Shown here: positions 1 through 11,800 of the stretch, piece after piece
Layout: each line of letters opens with the position of its first letter
Numbering within the stretch: the first letter of the stretch is position 1
Assembly (NCBI RefSeq): GCF_016920785.2
Contig: NW_024609836.1
Location: 60,235,439 to 60,299,438 of the forward strand
DNA length: 64,000 nucleotides
Origin: Ixodes scapularis
Lineage: Eukaryota > Arthropoda > Arachnida > Ixodida > Ixodidae
Direction of reading: 5' to 3'
The notes under the pieces: generated by a model
Told to the model about the DNA's origin: nothing
The model's database searches: none
What the model saw: the letters and a program-made list of their open reading frames with translations, nothing else
Translations under genes and position numbers: made by a program

Positions 1-364
1 GTGTCATGCTGAATTAGTGTTTAATCATGCAGCAAATGCAATGAGAGCCGCTCTGGCTGCCCGCTGCATATAGCCTGTCCAGAACACGCTTTAGTGGCGC
101 CCTCTCGCGCCGTCGACACGGAGTGCGGTAGCCGTGAGTGCTCGCGATGAGCTCACTACCCCTCCTCTAGTTCACGGCCGCTCAAGCAACCAAGGACGTC
201 ATGAGGGAGGTTATTTTTTGCTTGTTTTTGTAATTTTGATTTGCCTATAACTTTTAAAATAAAGCGAATTTCAAGAAAATAAAAGTTACACTAAGTTACT
301 ACGTTCAGTGCGCTCAGGTTTGGTACAAATTAAAAATTAGTAAAAACGTGCTTGCAGGGCCCCT
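1..364. mobile_element. Right end of a TTAA-flanked MITE-like element (left end outside the window)
   Basis: The right border reads GCTTGCAGGGCCCCT followed by TTAA at 365-368. Read on the minus strand this is TTAA-AGGGGCCCTGCAAGC, the same AGGG-type end as the two complete TTAA elements at 26184-28881. The left terminus is not in the window, so the size is unknown. No coding capacity seen. Confidence 0.4.
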
Positions 365-368
365 TTAA

Positions 369-2714
369 GAAGATAAATATAGCACTCCAACTTTTTATCA
401 AAATTTCTAGTCAAATATGCCGACCTGAGTCTGCCACACCAGCCGAGAAGATGTACCGAGATAATAAGATCAAGGGCTGAAGGGAGGACACTACCCAAAA
501 AGGTCAACTTTTGAACCTTTAGCTTCATATGAATGAAATTTACAGTATATACTGGCAGCCGCAAGGCAGAATGCGATGCAAAGTTTCACCTGTGAACGTG
601 AATTGTAAGAAGAATTAGAGTCGTTTTTATCAAGAACACACTGATATTGTTTAGGAAAACTATCGTTAGAAAACTAATGTAATACCCAACATTTTTCTTC
701 ACTAGATCTACAGCAGAATGCCTGGAGAGTGCAATTGTGAAAACAAAATTTCCCAAAAGTAACTTATTTTATGCTAAAACTGCACTGACAAATTGAATAC
801 ATTTTTTGCCTCTTATGTTGTCGGCAAAATCTTGACATCTTTTATAAAAGACATCCACAAAGAAAAAAACTGTGTCACAGTTGAAGAAGAGTGGCGAGCT
901 GGGCTAGTTGGTATGAAGACATGTGGAACATAACAGTGCACAAAGGACAAGGGCAGAGGAAAGGAACAGCGCCTGTGTGTTGTGTTCTTTCCTTTGTACT
1001 CGTCCTTTGTGTGCTGTTATGTTCCACATGTCACAGTTGCACTGCCCATTAAATTTCAGCTAGGAAAAACAATGAGCAAGCCTTTCCTTTCGTGCCGTTA
1101 CCAAACGACAGTTTTCGTAAAGTGAAATTTATGCCAAAAAGGGGAAAGGAAAAAATCATGTTCGAAGTGCTAAAACCTCTCATTTTTTTTAGCATCGGTG
1201 AACCCAAAATTATTTTTAAATAAAATAACTATGCAGTGTAAACAAATTAAACTTCTTGGAAAAACTCTCTAGACGTTGGTGGTTGTAAATGTAAATTTTT
1301 TCAAAATCAATACTTTTTTTTTTAGATTGTTTCCCTTGGTGAACCAGATAAGAGACAACTTTAACTGAATCCTAGTATGCGGCCTGACGAACGGTTAAAA
1401 TGTGACGTGAGTGGGCCCACGAGGTAGCTCATCTGCACTTTAAACCCTACTTTAATTTTGAAGGTGTTCACATTATGGTTTTGCCCCTGCTTTTATAAGC
1501 CTTGCCTGAAACTCGTTAACTACAAGGATACGAGCCATTTGTATGCTGCTTTTACTTACGGGGTCATTGGGTATGACATTGGCATAGAGATTCTGAAAAT
1601 TTTAAAGAAGGTTGGTCTATTGCTGTTTCTTTTGTGTCGTGCAATTATTTCTTCGAACCACAATGCGAGAATTTGTCAAAGATCTAGTAGTTTAAAATGT
1701 TTCGCTTCTGCGGTAGACATGACCCAAGAAGCAACTAAAAGACAACACTTACAAAGTCACAAAACATTACAGTAACCCACGTCAGCAAACAGTTTGGCAA
1801 CAAGAAAGATGCTGTTCGCTGTACGACACCTGTCTCGTCTTTGCCTTTCGCTAAAACAGGTTATATTGTTGTGCACGAAATCTGACCCCCTAAGTTGATT
1901 TTCCAGATGGTAGTGCTCCAGTTGGTAAATAAACATGAGAAAAAATGGCAATAGCATGTGAACGTTAGCTGTTTCACACCCTATAGGCACACCTCCCTTA
2001 GAGATTAAGTTCATCGCGTGACGTCCTCAAACTATCGCCACTTTCAGATGTGCACGTACTCACATTCCTCTTGACGTTCATTTCTGGTGCATGACATCAG
2101 CTTATATGAGTAAAGGCAATGATGGGCGGAGGCGTCCTATTTGCAATAAAGTACCGAAATGTCTACTACGTCTCTATAGATGCTTTGCAGCAGCTGTGCA
2201 TGGGTGCCGCCATAAGTGACCTTCAGTTTTTGTTACCTTTTATTACAATTACTTCACTTGATCATTAACACAGCAGGGCAGGTTATTGCCCTTTTAGGTT
2301 CTGCTGTGTCTTTCTCCACAGCAATGACTTTTGTGGAGGCTCGTCAACACCCGCTTTAGTTGCTTGGCATCTGGGAAAGACAACTGAAGGTCATTAATGG
2401 CTGCTGTAATTTGGCGCATGTGTAAAGCGTCTATAGCCATTGAAGAGGCAAGAACAACAGGGACGACTTTAAGTCATCCTGCCTCCAGTACAAGCTTCCT
2501 AGTTCCTAGCTTCGATAACAATTTGACATCTTGTGAGCGTGCGCACCTTGTGCGCTTGTTGCGGAAAGCAAGGAGCGCGTGCTAGAGGCAGAGTGCCCAA
2601 AAAAGAATGCCCTGGCATACTCATCCTGCCAGTGACCATAGCGACTCCGAAAAAAAAACGAAGTTGCCAAACAGGGGAAGCAAGAAACATTCCGGAGCCG
2701 TGACAAAAGCACAC
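369..2714. other. HEATR5 intron sequence after exon 14
   Basis: AT-rich non-coding DNA apart from the foldback at 919-1031. I see no exon of HEATR5 here and no ORF with recognisable similarity. Confidence 0.6.
919..1031. repeat. Foldback (inverted) repeat with about 48-bp arms
   Basis: The left arm ACATGTGGAACATAACAGTG is mirrored by CACTGTT-like sequence ending TGTTATGTTCCACATGT at 1015-1031, with CAAAGGACAAGGGCAGAGGA matched by the complement of TTTCCTTTGTACTCGTCCTT. The loop is about 17 nt. The flanking text GGCGAGCTGGGCTAGTTGGT resembles that beside the foldback at 12217, so both probably belong to one family. Confidence 0.75.
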
Positions 2715-2878
2715 CTGATCTTCTATGGCTTTGTGGTCCGTCTCCTGTAGCCACGAGCCGAGGATGACGCTGTCATCGGAGTGGCACAGGCTGCGGAGCA
2801 GAGAGGTGGTGGTGTTGGCTTGGTTCTCCGTGAGCGTGAACTCGGCTACCAGCAGCCGCAGCAGGTTGTTGTAACTGC
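2715..2878 (-). CDS. HEATR5B: HEATR5 exon 14 (residues 685-739), last exon in the window
   Basis: Reads SYNNLLRLLVAEFTLTENQA, NTTTSLLRSLCHSDDSVILG and SWLQETDHKAIEDQ. Donor CAG|GTGTGC at 2714. I could not find the next exon between 2714 and the window start, so the following intron is longer than 2.7 kb. Confidence 0.93.
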
Positions 2879-5800
2879 CTGTCGTGTGCAAAAAAGAAGC
2901 GAAAAGCGTCGCAATAACTTACAGACTGGAAGGTGGAAAACAACCGGTCAACTGCCCCAAAATGAGGTTAAAACTCTGGCAGACTTTCCTCGCTGTTCGG
3001 GCTAACTGAGCTACTATGTTTCTGTCCTCGGTGACCATAATTATTTCATTCTAACTTCAGAGAGTAAAAGTAATTGCGTAAAACTTTGGCAGACTTTCTG
3101 CACTTGCTGTTTGGGCTAATTGTGACCATATTTTATTATTTTCTGTGACCATATTTTATTTGATCCTAACTTTAGAGAGTAAAAGTAATTGCATTGCGTG
3201 TTTGTTTAGGCGGCGGGAAGTTGGTTGGCCCAAGCCGGCGTCTGGTGTCTCCGCCGCGGATGAGAAGTTTTGCCAGTGCTATACTGCTGCTAGCCTGAGG
3301 TCTTTGACATGCACCCCGCAGCAGTGATACACTACTGCACGCCAGTTTGATGCTCTTCCAGATCCAAGCAAAGAGGGGTGGTGACCAAGCCCAGAAACCC
3401 TAGGTTCCGCCGTGCAAGCTTTCGCTGCATGCGCTCCGGGGTGTGATGCGTCGACGCACTCGGCCACTAATCCTCCACTTTAGAGAGTGGCCTCTACCTC
3501 ATTGACGCAGCAAGAGATAGGGGTCTTAGATGTCGACCCAACAAAAGGCATCTGGCAGAGCCCAGCAAAGCACAGAGCACCTGGAGACCTTTAGATCATC
3601 GCTGGAATCTTGGCAACACGGCACTTTCACCTTGACGAGCCTTCATCAGATTGTGGGATCGACGTTGTGCAAACGGCGTAAGTATGAGGTACTCTACACG
3701 TCGTGAGCAACCCAAGGTACACTTACTCTCGTAGGACTGCGGCGGCAGGAGAGACATGGTCTCGTACAGGCGCAGCCTCACCATGGCTGCGCTGGCTTTC
3801 AGGTGCTGGCCGTACGACTTGATGGTCAGTCCAATCCTACGCAACAAATACGCCACGTCATGTTTCTGTCCGACTTCGACCCAAGTTTCGAGAGCCACCA
3901 GCCTCCACACCTGTCTCAGTCATGTTTGATAAAACTCAAGTACACAAGGAATGTGTTGCGAATGAGTGGGCACATGCTGTGTGTGTGAGGGATGTCACGT
4001 GAAGTTGCAATGTCATGTGCCAAGTTGGCGTCGTGCGACACCCTGTTGTCAAGGTCATGTAAGCAATGTAGCCTCATAGGGTCTATTTTGCTTAAATGAT
4101 GAGTGTTCAGCTCGAGCGGAGGGTGTTGCTCTTCTCATGACATCCAGTCCTATATCATATTCTGTGGTAAAAGGGAAACAATCTTTGCAGCTGTATTTTT
4201 GTCAAGAAAAACCTGCAACTGACGGGAAGTGGGCAATGTTAGCTGCAAGCGAAAATTGCAAACGACCACATAAAGTGTGTTGCAGATGACGACGGTAGCT
4301 GCTGCATTGTGGAAAGGCATGTTGAAGATGTGCCTTCAGCCAGTGTGCTTTACAATGTTTGCAATGGGTTCTTTGCTTTTAGTGGAATTGATGTAGGAGA
4401 CGTGTGTGAGGAGATGTCTGCTTTGGTGGAACAATTGCACCAGACGTTGCATGTGTTAGAGGAGGACAAAGAGACATGCTTTTCGTTTTTTTGCTGAAAC
4501 ACTTTTTCAGGATGGGGGTGCCTGTGACGACGGCTGGGGTGGAAGAAGCGAAAGTATGTACACAAACTGTTCTGTAAAGTTGCGGAACGCCTTCACAGAA
4601 CAGCTCGCTAACATACTTTGGGCGGCAGCAGCGGGGAGGCGAGGGGCCGTGTCCACACAGTGCATCAACATGGGTATTTCGCAAGGGAATGGGGGGGGGG
4701 GGGGGGGAATGAGAGAGCTTGGCTGTGCATGGGGAACGATAAGGAGAGGGAGAGAGGTGCCTCGGCTCTAGAGTGGGGTTTTGTGTTTGCGCATGAGCAT
4801 TTTTTGCCGGGAAGGGGCACCGCTGTGGAAAAATAAAAATTCTTCTTATTCTAGACTTAACTCTATTCTTGCACCAGGTTAACACAAACTTTTCTCAAAG
4901 CATGTTTCGCTTTGCTACTGTTAATTTTAAATAGTAAATGCATGTTTCACGAAGAAAACAAAGATGCGATGGGCTTTTCAGCTCAGCTTAAACCTTGGCA
5001 ATGTAGCATCTAACCTATTCATTAGTAGTAGCTTCAATCGATTTAATACCTGCGCCTCTTGCACCGGTTCAGAAAAGCGTAGGGCAGTGTACTTCCAGGA
5101 TGTGTATTGCCGCGCGCATTGCCGAGCGAGCGCGTGGTCGAATGGTTACCGCACTTGGCTATCATACGGAGGCTCCGGGTTTGGTTTTTAGTGAGCGGAC
5201 TGTTCTTCTATTTATTCTTTCAACTTGACATTCTCGTAAGTTCAAGAACCTAGTCGTCTGATTGAGTTACGAATGTTCTACACGCCGAATGTTCCAGAAA
5301 CCCACGCAGGCACAAAAAGTGCTCCGTGTGGTGGTCCGGAGTCAAGTTTCGCCCCAGCGCTCGATCCTGCTGTTTCGCCGACATCGACGCCCGCGACGCT
5401 AACCTTTTTATATTTTGTTTTGGGTACAAGTTCGGCCCATTAAAAGGTTCGTCACTTCATCATTCGTGACAGTATTAAGATACGACCGGAAGTACATTGC
5501 CTTGCACTTTTCTGCACCGGTGCAAAAGGAGCAGGTAAATCGAATGCAGCTACTCTTGGAAATCCTGTAATGAGGCACGACTGGTGGCAACAAGCAGATT
5601 AGAGCATAAAAAAGATCCAAAGCTACCCACAAACACCTACCTACAATGTCTAATGTATGTGGGAGACTGTTAACATCTTTCTGTGTCGCTTTGGCAGCGA
5701 CACAAATCAAATCAAACGAGACACAAGCTGCCACTTACCCGGACAGCATGAGCAGTGCAGACTCCACGGGTGACAAAATTCTCCTAACTATCTCATCCGA

Positions 5801-8800
5801 GGCCAGCTCTTTGCAGTGTTTCAGGAAGCTTGCCATAGCTGGGAGGAAGAACAAAAAAATTAAAGTTTGCCTCAAATATTTTAAGAAACTGGGGAGCACG
5901 GAATGTTTTGTGCGTGTATTATGCGTGCATTATGATTCGCTATGTTCGGTTGCGAAAGCTTTGGGTGGTTTCGGACTCGCTGCACACACAACATACTCCC
6001 ATGATTTCCGGGTTTTTCAGAACGATCAGATCATTCTGTCTTTTTCTTTCTCTTTCTTTTCCTGTCATTAAACATAGTTGTAACGAGTGGCGATCCTTTC
6101 TCTCCTGTTCTCCATCTCTCAACATCGTGTGCTAAATACCTCAATATATATAAGTTTAGATTTATTTGGGAGTAGACTGTGTCACGGCCATGTTTTATGA
6201 GTTTCCCATGGTTTCCGCTTCTTCGCTGGGCACGTGCTGAATTCTCAGTACTCTTGAATTTTTAGGAGCCCCTCGTGGCAATTGAAGTTAATCGTGAAAA
6301 GAAGAGGTTTTTGCAGCACCTTTTACAATATCAATTGAATTTTGCCCGAAGTTCCGACGTACACCCGCTGCGCTATCCTTTGGTACATTACGATTCGTCT
6401 AGCGATGTCGCGAGTCCACGTGGAGAGCGTCGGGAACCGGCTGTGCGCGCCGACGGCCACCTGCAGACAAACTATGTTCCGTTTCCCTTTAAGTCTGACC
6501 GCAGTCGACACTACAATTTGGAGGGGCAAATCGAGCAGTCAGAAAAGTGCATCGTCACGGTGCTGATCGTCTTTGTTGGTCTGCCGTCACCGACTGAACC
6601 AACTGCGCACAATGAAGCACCGCGAACCCGGCCTTTTTTTTCTCGCGTGTTTGGTTTGACCGGAGATGGCAAACCCATCAATATACGAGCACCATGATTA
6701 TGCACTTTTTGCACCGCTTGACTGACTCCGCGACATCATAGCGCCGGCTGTGACAAGATATATAATTAGGTCGAACTCAGTATGACTCGCCCCCGAGAAT
6801 CGCCTGCGGACTAATTACGATGAACCAAGTGTGACTTGCCGCCAACTGTCGCAAACTCAGTACACTGGACTAAATATGACTCACCGCTGCCGACTGCCTG
6901 CAGACTAAGCATAATGGACTAAGTATAAAGTACCGGCGACGGTCGCCTGCTGACTAAGTATGATGGACTAAATATAGATCGCCAACGACCGTCATCTACA
7001 GACTACCTAAGTACGCTGGACTAAGTGTGAATCGCCGTCCATGGTTGCCTGCAGACTAAGTATGCTCGAATAAGTATGACTTGCTGCTGACAGTGGCCCT
7101 TGAACCAAGTATTCTGAACTAAGCAGGGCTTGCGGCCGACGGTCCCCCCGCAGACTAAGCCTACTGGACTAAGTATAACTGCCGGCGACTGTAGCCTCCG
7201 CATTAAGTGCGCTGGACTGGGTATATAACTTGCCTCTGATGGTTGCCTGCAGACTAAGTATGCAGAGTATGCAGAATCAAATATGCTGGACTGAGTAGCA
7301 CTCGCCGCGGACAGTTGCGTGCTACCGAAGGCGACCACCTGCGGCAAGTCACGCTTAGTCCAGTTCCTTGCCCTCTAGTTCGTCTCCAGCTTGTGGCAGC
7401 AAGCAAAAATGTCGGACTGTGGATTGCAATGTCTGAGGTTCGACTCCTCCTGGGCTCCTTGGTCAATCTTTCCGGTTTACAATTGTTTCTTCTTCGGTAT
7501 ATTTATGTATGAATTATGACGACTGACTAGGCCTCCAATGTGCTCCGTCATTTATGCATTGCCTGCTGCGGACTATGCATCCTTTACGCTGTCTTGGCCA
7601 AGTGTGCAACGCTTTTCGTCACACTCGAGCATTACGCTTTTCCATGAAATCCAACCCATAAACACATTCTGTGTTAAAAAGTTTAAACTCGGCTCAATCA
7701 TTCCGATGAACCCGAAGAGCATGGAATGTGTAGTGCATGTATTATGTGCGCGTTATAATTTGCTATGCTTGGTCGCGGGGTTGGATGCGCTGCACACATG
7801 AGACGCTCCCGTGATCTCCGGATTCGAGAGAGAGATCGAGACAAGTTTAAATTTTGCTTTCCATGGAGCTCGGGGGTACCCCAACACAAGGCAAGTAAGC
7901 TGGATTTTTTACGTAGTTTTTCTCGATCGAGCACAAAGCAAAGGTCGGACATGAGGTCAGCGTTCTGCTGAGACTCGCGTTCAAATGGTGTTTCAATGAT
8001 GGAGCATGAGTCCCAGCAAAACGATGACGCAGCATTCGGCTACGTCAGCAGAGCGTTCCGTCAGAAACACAAACAAATAATTTACGCCGTTGTTGTTCCC
8101 CGAGGGTTTAGTTCTCAACTAAGCCACTAGGGGCACAACGGTTGGATCGTGTCGCCAATACAACACTAAACACATCAGCTGGAAAGTACTTTCGAGGCAC
8201 CGTTGTATCCGCCATTTGTTTCGGCCATCAAGTTAGATCTAAATCGTTTCAGAACACCTCCAAGTAAATCCTGCAAAAAATGTTTGAGCAAGGTGACTTT
8301 TGTAGATGAAAGAAAAAGAGTGGAAAGAGAGAAATAAGTCAAAGCAAAAGAGGCGGTGTGGACTCACAGCTGAGCGCTCCCGATCGCCCTTCGAGGGTCA
8401 CCTGCCAGGTGAACGCGTCCCCTCGAACTTTCTCGGATTCAAGCTCTTTGGTGGAACGCGGGAAGGAGTTCTTCCACAGCAGCAGCATCCGCGGCAGGAG
8501 GCTCCTCACCACGGGAGGCCCTGGAACCGTTTGGCACGTCTTGTGTAAGGAACATCTCGAGAAGAGAGTGCACACAGATGTTCACTTTTTCCTTCGTGAC
8601 AAGAATGAACGATGCACTTATTCACTCTTTGCTTTGCAACACGAATGAACACATTCATTTATTAGTTTGTGACAAAAAGAGACAGTTTGTTCACTTATTG
8701 GCGATATTCATACTTTTCCGGGTGTTGATCGCAGCGGGTTAACCCCATTGGGTGCGCTTCTCACAGAGCACGGGTGCGCTGTGGGGAAGCAACACCAGCA

Positions 8801-11800
8801 AAAGAGAGCTCGTTGTGTGTTGCTTCCTCACAGTGCACCGGTGCTCGGTGAGAAGCACACTTTTTTGAGGTAACCTTATGCAATCACCATTCGGAGAAGT
8901 ATGAGTATTACAATATATCTTATTCAAATTCGAGCTCCATCTGTTGTATGTTGTGCCAACCTCCCTCAGCAGCCTCAAACATGGCGACCCATGTTTGAGG
9001 CTGAGGGTAGAGCGCTGCTAGAGGATGAAAGTCATGCCGCACTAATGCTGTGTCTTGCTGAGCAACCAACAGGAAAATAACGAATAAACCAAAGTAAATT
9101 CATGAATTGCATTGTTTTTCCTTTCAATTTGAATTCTTAGAACAAATCTTGAAATAATCATAGCGTTTTACTTGGACTCTCAAAGTGTCAAATTGACAGG
9201 GCCCATGCCGCCAGAGCCGCACACATAGAGGGTTCGGTCATTAATTGGTAAGAATAGGGCGACAATAAGGGCACGCCATTGGCTGAAATTGTTTCAATGA
9301 CCTTGAGCTCATTGATTGACGGCACTTGTGACTAATCACCAGCCACAAGTATTTTCCTAGAAGAGGCAATGAGCTTAGTTTATCCAGTCACAATTTCGGT
9401 GTAAAGATGCATTTAAGTATTTAATTTCAGCATGCTAGAATTGAAATTTGCGACTCTTCGTCACTGAAAGGGCAAGGCATGTGACGTTATCATCACGGCG
9501 ACATTCAAAATGCACTTTATCTTTCTTTTGATTGCAGTCACAGCCGCGGCCACGACAAAGTGAACGGTAAAAACCACGGACTCGGCTCCGTGGGAGTTTT
9601 GCAGTTTCGCCTCATGTGTCAGGAAACTTTTCTCGTCGAAGTCACCTCTTCTGGCTCAGTAAACGCACTCGGCACCTTGAAACACCCTATTTCCATCAAT
9701 CTCTTACAATTATACATTCATGTACTTTCAGCCTCAACCAGAAACAAAAAATACCTGCGCCGCGGTATGCGCCTCTTTTAAGGTCATCTTGGATGTTTTT
9801 ACTTCGCAGGATCATCACGAGAGAATATGCGGCGCTGTTGGCGCCGTTGCTTTTGCCGCTCCGCCCCGACTTCCGCCGGCTCCTTCCATTGACCAAACAC
9901 TCTCTATATACAGCTCAGCACGCCGCCTGCATCTACTGTGAGCTCAGTCAAATGTTCTTGATATGTGGCAGTCCACGTTACTGTGTTAAAGGCTGGGTCA
10001 CGTGTTTGTATCGGCCGCCTCTAAAGTCGCCAAAACGAGAGCAGCAACAAAGACACCGGGGCAGCTGCGGCTCATGATCGTCTCACGACTTCTTACATTG
10101 CTTGTCACGTTCTGTGCGGCAGTTATCCCGGTGACTATGTCATTGGCATCGTTGCGGTCATTCTGAAAGCAAGCAACGCAACTGTTGCTAATGTAAGGTG
10201 CATTCTGAAATACTGACGCCACTAACCCACCCGAAAAAGCAACGCCACAAGACGTAGCGCACAGAACGCTAAGCAGGCGGAGCCGGGACGGTGGGGAAGT
10301 TTCGAAAGATGGCACGGAAGCGCACATGGTCGCCGAGAGATGGTGCTAATAATGAATGGGGTCTACCGCGTGCTTGGGAGAAAAGCACACTTTCAAAGTG
10401 GAATAGTCCACGCTTTGAAAGGTGTTTTAAAAAAAAGAAAAAAAAAAGAAACATAAACTTTGTGAATTTTATATCTGCATCGAAGTAATATTTTAAAAAT
10501 TAAACTGTGGTAGTTATGCAAGAGTATATGTTAGGCAGGTCTGCCCTGACAACATGCATTCATCATTTGTGATTCTTTTCTTTCTTATATTGAACATTAA
10601 AGAAAGAATATTTGCACAGAGCAAGATTTGCAAATCCACTCAATTAGGTATAGCTGGGCATCTCTAATGTATAATTTTATATCAAGTCCATCATTTACTT
10701 GACCTTCCAAGACATCAAAATTTCTGAGGTCACAGTCAATAAATTTAGTTGGATAAAAAATTAGCTTTACGTGAACAAGTGGAAGCTTGGGAACAACCTT
10801 CAAGAGTTTTGCTGGGTTTTTGTTTAAGCATGGTGCAACAGCAGCGAAAGGCTTGGAGAAACTGTTCAACATTCGACTCTAAAATATTCGGCCAAAACCA
10901 CTACCTGCTTCGAGTTCACTTCGAGCTCAGCATCCACAATTCGCACATGACCATCGCTTCCTTAACCGACCAGACCTCCAGACACGCTAACAAACTAAAA
11001 TAAAAGGCCATGAAAACGGTCGTAAAAAGGATCCTATAGTTCCGATCCTCAGAAATTCTAACCTTGTACGGAGACAATAAAAGGAACTAACTAAACGGCA
11101 GTTCGCCAGGACATTTGTCGGTCTGCCCTTCTTTCCACAGTCAAGCACTTCCAAGACATTGGGAAAGCTGAATGAGCAGTTGCAGCTGCCAGCTCACCGA
11201 GAGTCATGACGGCCCCCATCATAAGCCAGCCGGCCTGCGTACGTTGCAGGGACAGGCGACTGTTCTGCGACGCACTCCGCAGCAGGTCCTCGGCGAGGTT
11301 GAAGATCATCTGGGAGCACAATCGAGGCTCATTGCTTACTATATTTATTTATTTACTTCTTTATTTAGACCATACTGCTAGCCTTTTCAATAGGGCCTGC
11401 ATGTGTAGGACGCAAAACGACAAAATTTGCTATCAGGAATACATAAAAAGAAGACTTTCATTCACTATTTAAAACTCAAATAAAAAGATACATATAAAAA
11501 AAAAATTACAAAGCTCGATCATGCTGACGAAGACCAGGGAGCAGAAAATGTGTCCCGCACGAACCATACTTCGTCTGTGGTTCGCGATATTTTTTTCTTT
11601 GTGCACCATACTACCTCATATTGCCGCGTGGCCAGCTAGCCAAGTAGGCAGTGTGCCCTTGGACGAATGGTTATTGTGCTGGGCTCCCACGCAAAGAGCC
11701 GAGGTTCGATGCCTGGCCGTGCATACGTCTTTTTGTTGTTTCTGTAAATGTCACATACTGGTAAATTCGAAAAACCTGCTGCTTATTCGAGGTTAGAATG

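Noticed and set aside
8098..8134. Small hairpin CCCCGAGGGTTTAGTTCTCA-ACTAAGCCACTAGGGG as a structured RNA
   Set aside because: Short stem with mismatches and no context; hairpins of this size are expected by chance in repeat-rich introns.
11680..11730. Genuine tRNA gene at strong B boxes (also 7430, 33735, 5165)
   Set aside because: No acceptor or anticodon stem can be paired; the sequences belong to repeats.
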